Below are positions 6,873 through 13,184 of a stretch of 13,184 nt of DNA, one piece after another. Source of the DNA: an uncultured Oxalobacteraceae bacterium (lineage in GTDB: Bacteria; Pseudomonadota; Gammaproteobacteria; Burkholderiales; Burkholderiaceae); assembly GCA_946478765.1 (NCBI GenBank), contig CAMLDH010000082.1, forward strand, positions 1 to 13,184, written 5' to 3'. The translations under genes and the position numbers were made by a program. The notes beneath the pieces were generated by a model. The model was given only the letters and a program-made list of their open reading frames with translations, ran no database searches and was not told where the DNA came from. Numbering within the stretch: position 1 is the stretch's first letter; each line of letters starts with the position of its first letter.

Positions 6873-9638
6873 TTACGCCAGCCTGCCGTGACACTGTTTA
6901 TATTTCTTCCCGCTGCCGCATGGGCATGGATCATTACGGCCTACTTTCGGCATTGCATTGACCATCGTGTGTGACCGTGCATCCTCCGCATTGGCAGTCG
7001 GCGCCAGCAACTCTTCGGGCGCCGCATCAGGATTGAAGTCGGCATGCTGATAATGCACATTCTCGACATGCGAATGCGCCAACTCCTGCTCTGCCGCGTC
7101 GATTTCCGCACGCGACTGTATATGCACCGTCATCACGATTTTGACTACTTCATTCTTGATCATGTCGAGCATCTGGCCGAACAGCTCGAACGCTTCGCGC
7201 TTGTATTCCTGTTTCGGATTTTTCTGCGCATAGCCGCGCAGATGAATCCCCTGGCGCAAATGATCGAGCGCCGCGAGATGTTCACGCCAATGCGTATCGA
7301 CGCTTTGCAGCATCACGCTGCGCTCGAATCCGGCAAAGGCGTCCTTGCCGATGACGCTGGTCTTGGCATCATAGGATTCGTCGGCAGCCGTCAGCACGCG
7401 ATCCAGCAATTCTTCATCGGTCAGGTTCGGCTCGGCCGCCAGCATGATGGACAGCGGCACTTCGAGCTGCCATTCATTGGCCAATGCCGCTTCCAGCGAC
7501 TTGATGTCCCACTGCTCTTCCATCGATTCAGCCGGCACATACGTGCGGAACAAGTCGGTGAATACGCCATGCCGCAGCGATGCGATCAACTCGGCGACAT
7601 CCTGTGCCTCAAGCAATTCATTGCGCTGCTGATAGATCACCTTGCGCTGGTCGTTGGCGACATCGTCGTATTCCAGCAATTGCTTGCGAATATCGAAGTT
7701 GCGTGCCTCCACCTTGCGCTGCGCGGATTCGATCGAACGCGACACGATACCGGCTTCGATCGGTTCGCCTTCCGGCATCTTCAGGCGGTCCATGATCGCG
7801 CGCACGCGGTCGCCGGCGAAAATGCGCAGCAACGGATCATCGAGCGACAAATAGAAGCGTGAGGAGCCAGGATCGCCCTGACGGCCGGAACGGCCCCGCA
7901 ACTGGTTGTCGACACGGCGCGACTCGTGGCGCTCGGTGCCGATGATATGCAGGCCGCCGGCATTGACCACGTGATCGTGCAGCGATTGCCATTCGTCGCG
8001 CAGCTTTTGCGCCTTGATCTGTTTCTCGGTCTCGGTCAGATTGGCGTCTGCCTCGGTAATCTGGATCTGCTTTTCGACATTGCCGCCCAAGACGATATCG
8101 GTACCGCGACCCGCCATGTTGGTCGCAATCGTGATCATCTTCGGACGGCCTGCCTGCGCAATGATTTCCGCTTCGCGCGCATGCTGCTTGGCATTCAACA
8201 CGTTATGCGCCAATTTGGCCTTGGTGAGAATGCCCGACAACAATTCGGAATTCTCGATCGATGTGGTGCCGACCAGGACCGGTTGCCCGCGTTCGTAGCA
8301 ATCCTGAATGTCGATCAGCATCGCCTTGTATTTTTCTTGCGCGGATTTGTACACCTGATCCTGGCGATCCTTGCGCTGGCTCGGCCGGTTCGGCGGAATC
8401 ACGACGGTTTCCAGACTATAGATTTCCTGGAATTCGTACGCTTCCGTATCCGCGGTACCGGTCATGCCGGACAGCTTGCCATACATGCGGAAATAATTCT
8501 GGAAGGTGATCGAGGCCAGCGTCTGGTTCTCGTTCTGGATCTTGACATGCTCCTTGGCCTCGACTGCCTGGTGCAGCCCTTCCGACCAGCGGCGCCCGGT
8601 CATCAAGCGGCCGGTGAATTCATCGACGATGACGATTTCGCCGTTTTGCACCACGTATTGCTGATCCTTGTGGTACAGCGTATGCGCGCGCAACGCGGCA
8701 TACAGATGATGAATCAAGGTGATGTTGGCGGCATCGTACAAGGACGCGCCTTCCGGCAGCAAGCCCATGCGCGTGAGGATTTGCTCGGCCTTTTCGTGAC
8801 CATCCTCGGTCAGCAATACCTGATGCGCTTTCTCGTCCTTGGTATAGTCGCCCGGCACTTCGATCTTGCCTTTGCCGTCCGACGTTTCTTCACCGATCTG
8901 CAAGGTCAGCAAGGGCGGCACTTCATTGATCTTGTGATACAGGTCGGTGTGGTTTTCCGCCTGACCGGAAATGATCAACGGCGTTCGCGCCTCATCGATC
9001 AGGATCGAGTCCACTTCATCGACGATCGCAAAATTCAGGCTGCGCTGCACACGGTCGCCCGCGTCGTACACCATGTTATCGCGCAGGTAGTCGAAACCGA
9101 ATTCGTTGTTGGTGCCGTAGGTGATGTCCGATGCATAAGCGACCTGCTTGGCATCGTGCTCCATTTGCGACAGGTTGACGCCGGTGGTCATGCCCAGCCA
9201 GCCGTAGAGCTTGCCCATCCAGTCCGCGTCGCGCTGGGCCAGATAGTCGTTGACCGTCACGACGTGCACGCCTTTGCCGGACAGTGCATTCAGATAGGCG
9301 GGCAAGGTCGCCATCAAGGTTTTGCCTTCGCCGGTCCCCATCTCGGCGATCTTGCCGAAATGCAGAACCATGCCACCGATCAGTTGCACATCAAAATGGC
9401 GCATCTTGAGCACGCGCTTGCTTGCCTCTCGGCACACCGCAAACGCTTGCGGCAAAATGTCGTCCAGCTTTTCGCCCTTGGCGACGCGCTCTTTGAATTC
9501 CGGCGTCTTCGCCTGCAATTCGGCATCGGAGAGTTTCTCCATCGCCGGCTCCAAGGCATTGATCTCGCGAACAGTTTTTTGATATTGCTTGAGCAACCGC
9601 TGATTGCGGCTACCGAAAATCTGGGTCAGTAATGACAT
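6873..9638 (-). CDS. secA: Protein translocase ATPase SecA
   Basis: Motor ATPase of the Sec pathway that drives unfolded preproteins through SecYEG at the inner membrane. At 921 aa it is full length (E. coli 901). The N-terminus [19 protein letters not shown] is typical. Walker A GTGEGKT is at 101-107, preceded by [11 protein letters not shown]. The DEAD-type motif is DEVD at 207-210, followed by [12 protein letters not shown]. Helicase-like motifs [10 protein letters not shown] and [10 protein letters not shown] are in the second nucleotide-binding fold. The C-terminal zinc tail is complete: C905, C907, C916, H917 (C-x-C-x8-C-H), which in E. coli binds SecB and phospholipid. It is transcribed alone, with a strong terminator after it and its own promoter. 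No secM-like gene lies upstream, so translational arrest control of the E. coli kind is not seen. Confidence 0.99.
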   Translation of the reverse strand: MSLLTQIFGSRNQRLLKQYQKTVREINALEPAMEKLSDAELQAKTPEFKERVAKGEKLDDILPQAFAVCREASKRVLKMRHFDVQLIGGMVLHFGKIAEMGTGEGKTLMATLPAYLNALSGKGVHVVTVNDYLAQRDADWMGKLYGWLGMTTGVNLSQMEHDAKQVAYASDITYGTNNEFGFDYLRDNMVYDAGDRVQRSLNFAIVDEVDSILIDEARTPLIISGQAENHTDLYHKINEVPPLLTLQIGEETSDGKGKIEVPGDYTKDEKAHQVLLTEDGHEKAEQILTRMGLLPEGASLYDAANITLIHHLYAALRAHTLYHKDQQYVVQNGEIVIVDEFTGRLMTGRRWSEGLHQAVEAKEHVKIQNENQTLASITFQNYFRMYGKLSGMTGTADTEAYEFQEIYSLETVVIPPNRPSQRKDRQDQVYKSAQEKYKAMLIDIQDCYERGQPVLVGTTSIENSELLSGILTKAKLAHNVLNAKQHAREAEIIAQAGRPKMITIATNMAGRGTDIVLGGNVEKQIQITEADANLTETEKQIKAQKLRDEWQSLHDHVVNAGGLHIIGTERHESRRVDNQLRGRSGRQGDPGSSRFYLSLDDPLLRIFAGDRVRAIMDRLKMPEGEPIEAGIVSRSIESAQRKVEARNFDIRKQLLEYDDVANDQRKVIYQQRNELLEAQDVAELIASLRHGVFTDLFRTYVPAESMEEQWDIKSLEAALANEWQLEVPLSIMLAAEPNLTDEELLDRVLTAADESYDAKTSVIGKDAFAGFERSVMLQSVDTHWREHLAALDHLRQGIHLRGYAQKNPKQEYKREAFELFGQMLDMIKNEVVKIVMTVHIQSRAEIDAAEQELAHSHVENVHYQHADFNPDAAPEELLAPTANAEDARSHTMVNAMPKVGRNDPCPCGSGKKYKQCHGRLA

Positions 9639-9649
9639 GCTTGAATTCT

Positions 9650-9679
9650 AAAAAGACGCCGTAAAAAACCCGTAGGCGT
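9650..9679 (-). promoter_or_regulatory. Terminator-like hairpin in the secA leader
   Basis: On the minus strand, ACGCC (9675-9679) and GGCGT (9656-9660) form a 5-bp stem around a 14-base loop rich in T, directly followed by CTTTTT (9650-9655). It lies 12 to 41 bases before the secA ATG, where a conditional terminator or a block of ribosome access would act. The stem is short, so it may be weak. Confidence 0.35.
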
Positions 9680-9717
9680 GAAAGAGCGTACCGGGCTGGA
9701 ATTTGACTAAATTGCGG

Positions 9718-9726
9718 ATTTTATCA
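9718..9726 (-). promoter_or_regulatory. Extended -10 promoter of secA
   Basis: The minus strand reads TGATAAAAT: an extended -10 TG followed, after one base, by TAAAAT (5 of 6 to consensus). No good -35 box lies at the proper distance, which is common for extended -10 promoters. The start would be near 9711, giving a leader of about 72 bases before secA. Confidence 0.5.
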
Positions 9727-9755
9727 TGCTGCCCCCACAAGATTGGGTTATCAGT

Positions 9756-9771
9756 AGGAAACAGGTTTCCT
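9756..9771. promoter_or_regulatory. Perfect 16-bp palindrome upstream of the secA promoter
   Basis: AGGAAACAGGTTTCCT has perfect 7-bp arms around two central bases. It spans roughly -45 to -60 relative to the predicted secA start, a usual place for an activator site. No known regulator motif was recognised. Confidence 0.35.
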
Positions 9772-9803
9772 GATGCAGCGTGAGTGAAGGAACAAAGTGC
9801 ACG

Positions 9804-9852
9804 TCCGAAAATAGCAAAACTTCCGCTGCAAGCGGAAATCTCTATTTTTGGA
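9804..9852 (-). terminator. Nested long hairpin after the M23 peptidase gene
   Basis: An outer stem pairs TCCGAAAATAG (9804-9814) with CTATTTTTGGA (9842-9852) with one G-T wobble. It encloses a perfect 7-bp inner stem, TTCCGCT/AGCGGAA (9821-9837). On the minus strand the inner hairpin is followed by GTTTTGCTATTTT. It begins about 33 bases past the peptidase stop and probably ends that transcript before the secA promoter region. Confidence 0.55.
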
Positions 9853-9885
9853 CTTGCGGAACGGGCTTTTGTTCAGCCGGCGCTA

Positions 9886-10836
9886 TTATTTGGATGCGAG
9901 TGTCGCGATTCTGGCTTGATCGGCGCCGGCGGAGAGAAACTTGTTCGGATTTTGCTGAATGCCTTTGACCAGCACTTCAAAGTGCAGATGAGAACCGGTG
10001 GAACGCCCGGTGGAACCGATGTTGGCAACGTGCTGGCCGCGCTTGACGATATCGCCGACCTTGACCAGCAATTTCGATGTGTGACCATAGCGCGTCACGA
10101 TATCGTTGCCATGGTCGATTTCCAGCATGTTGCCGTAGTCATGATGGTATTCGGCCGCAATCACTACGCCCCCCGCAGCGGCAACAATCGGCGTACCGGT
10201 CGGCGAGGCGAAATCGATTCCTTCATGGAACGCATTGCGGCCGGTAAACGGATCTAGCCGCCAGCCAAAGCCGGACGCGTTGTAACTCACATTGACCGGT
10301 TGAATTGTGGGCAACAACTTGGACTTGATCTTGTCGCTCATCAAGGTCGTTTCGACCACATTCATATAGTCGGCGCGATGCTCGACATCCCTGGCCAGCG
10401 CATCCAATGCGCTCTGGAACTCGACCATGTTCAAATCGTGCGCTCCCATGGCGGACGGTTCGGCGCCACCACGCCCCGGCTTGTCCTTGAAATTGAATTC
10501 TTCCGGCTTCACGCCAGCCAAGCCCTGCACCCGCTCACCCAAGGCATCGAGACGCATCAACTGCGCTTGCATTTCGCCCAACTTCATCGCCATGGCGGCG
10601 AGATTTTCTTTTACATACCGGTCTTTTTTGCTGGTGTCGTCCTGTGTCGCGGGAACCAAAGCACCTTGCATGAATGGCAATTTCATGTCGGCGGCGTGGC
10701 GCAAGGTCAGGTAATACAGCAATGAAGCCGCCATGATCACGGCGGCGAAGAATGTCAGTGCGGCCAGCAGGATATGCCTGGAGCCCAAAGTGACTGACTT
10801 GGCCGTAAAGCGTGGGTGCAGCAGAATAATTTGCAT
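9886..10836 (-). CDS. Membrane-anchored M23 (LytM-domain) peptidase
   Basis: Predicted inner-membrane protein with a periplasmic zinc endopeptidase domain acting on peptidoglycan cross-links. One transmembrane helix lies at about 22-44. A helical, probably coiled-coil part (about 72-108) follows. The LytM domain covers about 188-300. Zinc ligands are visible as H204 and D208 (FHEGIDFASPTGTP) and H285 in HLHFEV. H252 (RYGHTS) and H283 complete the active site, so it should be an active hydrolase rather than a degenerate NlpD/EnvC-type activator. At 316 aa it is normal for the beta-proteobacterial members found beside secA. The start has a strong GAGGAG (10842-10847) in front. It is divergent from the dciA-like gene, 51 bases away. 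Substrate specificity cannot be read from the sequence. Confidence 0.9.
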   Translation of the reverse strand: MQIILLHPRFTAKSVTLGSRHILLAALTFFAAVIMAASLLYYLTLRHAADMKLPFMQGALVPATQDDTSKKDRYVKENLAAMAMKLGEMQAQLMRLDALGERVQGLAGVKPEEFNFKDKPGRGGAEPSAMGAHDLNMVEFQSALDALARDVEHRADYMNVVETTLMSDKIKSKLLPTIQPVNVSYNASGFGWRLDPFTGRNAFHEGIDFASPTGTPIVAAAGGVVIAAEYHHDYGNMLEIDHGNDIVTRYGHTSKLLVKVGDIVKRGQHVANIGSTGRSTGSHLHFEVLVKGIQQNPNKFLSAGADQARIATLASK

Positions 10837-10850
10837 GCAGACTCCTCGTG

Positions 10851-10869
10851 CTCGTCCATCGTGGATGAG
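10851..10869. promoter_or_regulatory. Hairpin in the divergent 51-bp spacer
   Basis: CTCGTCCA and TGGATGAG pair over 8 positions (one G-T) around a TCG loop, in the middle of the short divergent region between the M23 peptidase and dciA-like genes. It could be an operator shared by both promoters or a leader hairpin in either RNA. No strong promoter boxes were recognised in this spacer. Confidence 0.3.
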
Positions 10870-10887
10870 GTGTGATAAGGTTTAACG

Positions 10888-11379
10888 ATGAAGCGTCCCT
10901 CCTCGTTTATTCCTTACCGACCAAACGCCCGGCCCAAAACAGCCAAGGGCGCAGCGGATTTTTTACAGTCGCATGACAAGATGGCAGCCCTGCTGCCCAC
11001 CGTGACCCGCATGGTCGCGCTGCAAAAGGACTGCGCGACCACACTTCCCGTCATGTTCGATGCCTGCACCGTACTGCAATTTGAATCGGATCAACTGGTA
11101 CTGTCGACACCCAATGCGTCGCTGGCGGCAAAGCTGAAACAACAGCTGCCAAAACTACAAGAAGGCTTGCAGAAACGGGGCTGGCAGGTTAACGCAATCC
11201 GTCTTAAAGTGCAAGTTACCAAAATTGTCGACAATTCAATAAAAACCAAGCAATTGATGTTGCCGAAACAAGCTATATCTGCATTGGCAGAACTCGGCAA
11301 TACACTGGAAAACTCCCCGCGCAATGACGCACTAAAGGCAGCTCTTAGTGCAATGGTGCGCCGTCATCGTGCGGCGTAG
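10888..11379 (+). CDS. DUF721 / DciA-like protein
   Basis: Protein of 163 aa recognised as the DUF721 family by overall pattern and by its conserved place between lpxC and secA in betaproteobacteria. DciA members with this domain recruit and help load the replicative helicase DnaB in bacteria lacking DnaC. That role here is inferred from the family, not visible as catalytic residues. The N-terminal 30 residues are basic and low in structure (MKRPSSFIPYRPNARPKTAK). The core, about 45-115, holds the alternating pattern LQFESDQLVLSTPNASLAAK and LKQQLPKLQEGL. The C-terminal tail is charged. TAAGG lies 7 bases before the ATG. It is the only intact housekeeping gene on the plus strand here and converges on lpxC. 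Confidence 0.75.
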   Translation: MKRPSSFIPYRPNARPKTAKGAADFLQSHDKMAALLPTVTRMVALQKDCATTLPVMFDACTVLQFESDQLVLSTPNASLAAKLKQQLPKLQEGLQKRGWQVNAIRLKVQVTKIVDNSIKTKQLMLPKQAISALAELGNTLENSPRNDALKAALSAMVRRHRAA

Positions 11380-11429
11380 CGCCGCCGAAAAACCATCTTC
11401 AATTGTAAATTATTGCCTCAAATTATTAA

Positions 11430-11474
11430 AAAACAATCAATACTCACCTTAGTATTTTGGTAAGTCATTGTTTT
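11430..11474 (+). terminator. AT-rich inverted repeat, possible weak terminator of the dciA-like gene
   Basis: Inner arms AATACT (11439-11444) and AGTATT (11451-11456) enclose six bases. Outer arms AAAACAAT (11430-11437) and ATTGTTTT (11467-11474) also pair, leaving unequal bulges. It ends in a T-run (TTTT at 11471-11474) but is nearly all A-T, so termination strength is doubtful. Confidence 0.3.
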
Positions 11475-11546
11475 ACTTGGCTTTAATTTGATGATTTTCA
11501 ATATACTCCCTGACGCAACATTTTCAAGAGTTTTTACAATTAAAAT

Positions 11547-11660
11547 ATGCGACAACATTGCACGTTGGGCATGAAGGAATGGAAGGAAATAAAGAGAGAA
11601 GCCGAAAACGCTGGCGTGCGCACCGCTCTATCGGACAAGGCAGTGCAGCGTCTTGAGTGA
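11547..11660 (+). CDS. Possible small protein, 37 aa (or 29 aa)
   Basis: Small open frame in the AT-rich spacer. From the ATG at 11547 it gives 37 aa; from the ATG at 11571, 29 aa starting MKEWKEIKREAENAGVRTAL. The product is highly charged and likely helical, with no signal peptide or membrane segment. A -10-like TATACT (11502-11507) lies 39 bases upstream, but no ribosome site is clear before either ATG. Base composition rises in G+C within the frame compared with the flanks, which mildly favours coding. I do not recognise the protein. It could also be a gene remnant or chance. Confidence 0.22.
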   Translation: MRQHCTLGMKEWKEIKREAENAGVRTALSDKAVQRLE

Positions 11661-11682
11661 AATAAACGCGGCGCGTGCTTAC

Positions 11683-12618
11683 CTAATTAAGCGCCCATTC
11701 CTGACCGACCTGCCGCAAATAACCATGCGGCGCCGACTCCAGGGTGTCGAAAGAGACGATCTCATAGGCGTCCGGCTGGGCCAGCAATGCGCGCAGCAAC
11801 TGGTTATTCAGCGTGTGTCCGGACTTGTGCGCAATGTAACTTGCGAGCAAGGGATGACCAATCAGGTATAAATCGCCAATCGCGTCGAGAATCTTGTGGC
11901 GCACGAACTCATTGTCATAGCGCAGCCCATCTGAATTTAAGATGCGATATTCATCCATCACAATCGCATTTTCGAGCGAACCGCCGCGCGCCAGACCGAT
12001 GCCACGCAACATCTCGACATCCTGCATGAAGCCGAACGTGCGCGCCCGCGAGATTTCCTTGACGTAGGATTCGATGACGAAATCGACTTCCGCAGTCTGG
12101 CCCGTGCCATCTACCGCGGGGTGATTGAATTCGATGAAAAATTTGAGTTTGAAACCGTTATAGGGGTCGAGCCGCGCCCATTTTTCTTGCTCACCCTGGC
12201 CCTCGCGCACTTCCACCGGGCGCTTGATGCGGATGAATTTTTTCGGAACATTCTGCTCCTGCAAACCGGCCTGCTGCAGCAGGAAAACGAACGACGAAGC
12301 CGAGCCATCCATGATCGGAATTTCTTCGGCCGTCACATCGACGTACAAATTGTCGATTCCCAAACCTGCGCAAGCCGACATCAGATGTTCCACCGTCGAC
12401 ACTTTCACGCCCCCCTTGTCCAAGGTGGACGCCATGCGCGTATCGCCGACGCCAAGCGCCGTGGCCGGCAAATCGACTACAGGATCCAGATCCACACGAC
12501 GAAAAACGATCCCCGTATCGGGGGCAGCAGGACGCAATGTCAACACGACCTTGGTACCGGAATGGAGACCGACGCCGATGGTCTTGACAAGTTGTTTGAC
12601 AGTACGTTGTTTGAGCAT
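11683..12618 (-). CDS. lpxC: UDP-3-O-acyl-N-acetylglucosamine deacetylase LpxC
   Basis: Zinc amidase that catalyses the committed step of lipid A synthesis in the cytoplasm. At 311 aa it is normal (E. coli 305). The N-terminus [20 protein letters not shown] aligns with known LpxC starts. Zinc ligands are H78 ([12 protein letters not shown]), H241 and D245 ([12 protein letters not shown]). The general base is E77, and H268 (HKSGHTLNN) is the catalytic histidine. The [10 protein letters not shown] substrate loop is intact. The start is firm: going upstream in frame a TAA is met at 12637-12639 with no other ATG, GTG or TTG between. There is no ribosome site at usual distance. An extended -10 box sits 7 bases before the ATG, so the main mRNA may be leaderless. 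In E. coli LpxC is controlled mostly by FtsH proteolysis, which cannot be judged here. Confidence 0.98.
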   Translation of the reverse strand: MLKQRTVKQLVKTIGVGLHSGTKVVLTLRPAAPDTGIVFRRVDLDPVVDLPATALGVGDTRMASTLDKGGVKVSTVEHLMSACAGLGIDNLYVDVTAEEIPIMDGSASSFVFLLQQAGLQEQNVPKKFIRIKRPVEVREGQGEQEKWARLDPYNGFKLKFFIEFNHPAVDGTGQTAEVDFVIESYVKEISRARTFGFMQDVEMLRGIGLARGGSLENAIVMDEYRILNSDGLRYDNEFVRHKILDAIGDLYLIGHPLLASYIAHKSGHTLNNQLLRALLAQPDAYEIVSFDTLESAPHGYLRQVGQEWALN

Positions 12619-12625
12619 GGCCGAA

Positions 12626-12634
12626 ATTATAGCA
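12626..12634 (-). promoter_or_regulatory. Extended -10 promoter abutting lpxC
   Basis: The minus strand reads TGCTATAAT, a perfect -10 hexamer (12626-12631) with the extended TG. No acceptable -35 is found at 15-18 bases. Only seven bases separate the hexamer from the lpxC ATG, so transcription should begin at or within a base or two of the A of the start codon. Confidence 0.6.
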
Positions 12635-13033
12635 ACTTACCCTATGCACAGTTGTTGCGGGATGTAACCGTTGTTGGGCAAAAAAGACGATAGCTCCCTC
12701 CTGAAATAACCCTGGGTACTTGCTTACAAGATTATGCGATTTGCCTGAAACGCAGCTACCAGAGACATCAAATTACTTGCAGATAGATGGCAAATTTTCT
12801 GAAACGGCTTGCTGTGCTTCGCAAGGAACTCGGTCTGTGCATGCATTGGATTCGATTGCGCGGCTTGTGACTGTTGCAGGCTGAAAAAGGAAAAGCCTCC
12901 TGTAAATCATCGACACCACGGACATCGCCGTCTTCCTGGCGGCTAAAAAAAGAAGCCATTGCATCCAGAAAGTCCGAAGGCAATGGCTTTTTTATTTTGA
13001 AGTGAAGGAAGAGAAGTTTGTGCGATAAATCGT
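12635..13033. other. Region upstream of lpxC without a convincing gene
   Basis: About 400 bases between lpxC and the mobile-element remnant. It holds an orphan AGGAGG on the minus strand (12697-12702) with no start codon at a workable distance. It also holds a 27-codon open frame on the plus strand (12787-12870, beginning MANFLKRLAVLRKELGL, basic and amphipathic, no ribosome site) and a bidirectional terminator. In related genomes ftsZ lies upstream of lpxC; it is not in this window. Confidence 0.5.
12946..12998. terminator. Bidirectional intrinsic terminator
   Basis: AAGCCATTGC (12953-12962) and GCAATGGCTT (12980-12989) form a perfect 10-bp stem with a 17-base loop. On the plus strand it runs into TTTTTTATTTT. 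On the minus strand it is followed by CTTTTTTT. It could end a transcript entering from the right on the minus strand (upstream of lpxC) and any plus-strand RNA from the spacer. Confidence 0.72.
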
Positions 13034-13068
13034 TGAGCTTCGCAAGCTCAGCGCCAACCTACGTTGGC
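13034..13068. repeat. REP-like double hairpin
   Basis: Two adjacent palindromes: TGAGCTT-CGC-AAGCTCA (13034-13050) and GCCAAC-CTAC-GTTGGC (13053-13068). Read on the minus strand this gives CGTAGGTTGGCGCTGAGC, which resembles a dispersed intergenic repeat of the type GTAGGTTGGG...CCCAAC common in proteobacteria (from memory, not searched). It sits exactly where the transposase remnant begins. Confidence 0.45.
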
Positions 13069-13069
13069 C

Positions 13070-13184
13070 CGACTTACCGCGTTGGCGGAGGAATTGAACA
13101 TCCGGCTGCTGTGGCTGCCTCGGCAGGCTTCCGAACTCAACCCGATGGACCAGCTCTGGCGCGAACTGAAACGGCTCGTTGCCG
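13070..13184 (+). pseudogene. IS630-type transposase, C-terminal remnant, 5'-truncated and cut by window edge
   Basis: The plus-strand frame from about 13070 to the right edge reads RLTALAEELNIRLLWLP, then RQASELNPMDQLWRELKRLV. The LP...ELNPxD/ExLWRELKR block is the C-terminal signature of IS630/Tc1-mariner-group DDE transposases; the position of the third catalytic acidic residue is an aspartate here (NPMD). The frame hits a TGA at 13034-13036, and nothing like the earlier catalytic blocks (the DN-x-x-x-H region) is found upstream. The N-terminal two thirds are therefore missing. The frame also runs through the REP-like hairpins, so the true boundary is uncertain. It continues past the window. 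Confidence 0.68.

Larger units (their letters stand above)
11380..11682. other. AT-rich convergent spacer between the dciA-like gene and lpxC
   Basis: About 300 bases, clearly richer in A and T than the flanking genes. It contains an AT-rich imperfect inverted repeat (11430-11474), a direct repeat of AAATTATT (separated by five bases, near 11406 and 11419), and one small open frame (11547-11660). No strong intrinsic terminator was seen for either converging gene. Confidence 0.55.

Noticed and set aside
7926..9632. 568-codon plus-strand open frame opposite secA
   Set aside because: It is a mirror of the secA codon pattern in GC-rich DNA. The product is rich in His, Arg and Gln without recognisable domains, and the opposite strand is unmistakable SecA.
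11656..11682. Short GC hairpin (ACGC-GCC-GCGT on the minus strand) followed by TTATTT, just after lpxC
   Set aside because: A four-pair stem with a broken T-run is too weak to call a terminator.
11653..11871. 72-codon plus-strand open frame
   Set aside because: Mostly antisense to the end of lpxC and without any family resemblance.
12768..12983. 71-codon minus-strand open frame upstream of lpxC
   Set aside because: It begins at a TTG inside the terminator stem and runs through the whole terminator. It has no ribosome site and its product is not protein-like.
1..13184. CRISPR array, tRNA or rRNA genes, prophage or defence system
   Set aside because: No regularly spaced repeats, no cloverleaf or rRNA motifs, and no defence or phage genes were seen. 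Apart from the right edge the region is ordinary core genome.

Overview
The window looks like core chromosome of a betaproteobacterium, most likely order Burkholderiales and family Oxalobacteraceae (Herminiimonas/Janthinobacterium-like). This rests on the gene order lpxC / dciA-like / M23 peptidase / secA / argJ / DUF815 ATPase / mutT and on the protein sequences. It is recognition from memory, not a database search. Almost all genes lie on the minus strand; only the dciA-like gene and a transposase remnant at the right edge are on the plus strand. No tRNA, rRNA or CRISPR array was seen.

Left part (1-4126), alanine catabolism and its likely control. Read along the minus strand, an alanine racemase gene (alr/dadX) is followed 25 bases later by dadA (D-amino-acid dehydrogenase). 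After about 300 bases comes a TyrR-type regulator (ACT-PAS-AAA+), cut by the left window edge. The racemase makes D-alanine and DadA oxidises it to pyruvate and ammonia. The 430-base region upstream of alr holds a good match to a sigma-54 (-24/-12) promoter. Further upstream lie three 18-bp palindromes of the form GTA-N10-TAC, which is the skeleton of the TyrR box. The regulator carries a GAFSGA loop, the element enhancer-binding proteins use to contact sigma-54. Together this suggests a sigma-54-dependent dad operon run by a TyrR-like activator. It is the most interesting proposal in the window.

Middle (4127-9885), housekeeping. argJ, a DUF815 AAA ATPase and mutT form a tight minus-strand operon. 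Upstream of it is secA, closed by a strong intrinsic terminator. The secA leader carries an extended -10 promoter, a perfect 16-bp palindrome upstream of it, and a terminator-like hairpin close to the start codon.

Right part (9886-13184), envelope and replication genes. A membrane-anchored M23 (LytM) peptidase is divergent from a DUF721/DciA-like gene, which converges on lpxC across an AT-rich spacer. lpxC has an extended -10 box so close to its ATG that the transcript may be leaderless. Upstream of lpxC there is about 400 bp without a convincing gene, containing a bidirectional terminator. This is followed by a REP-like double hairpin and the C-terminal piece of an IS630-type transposase running off the window.
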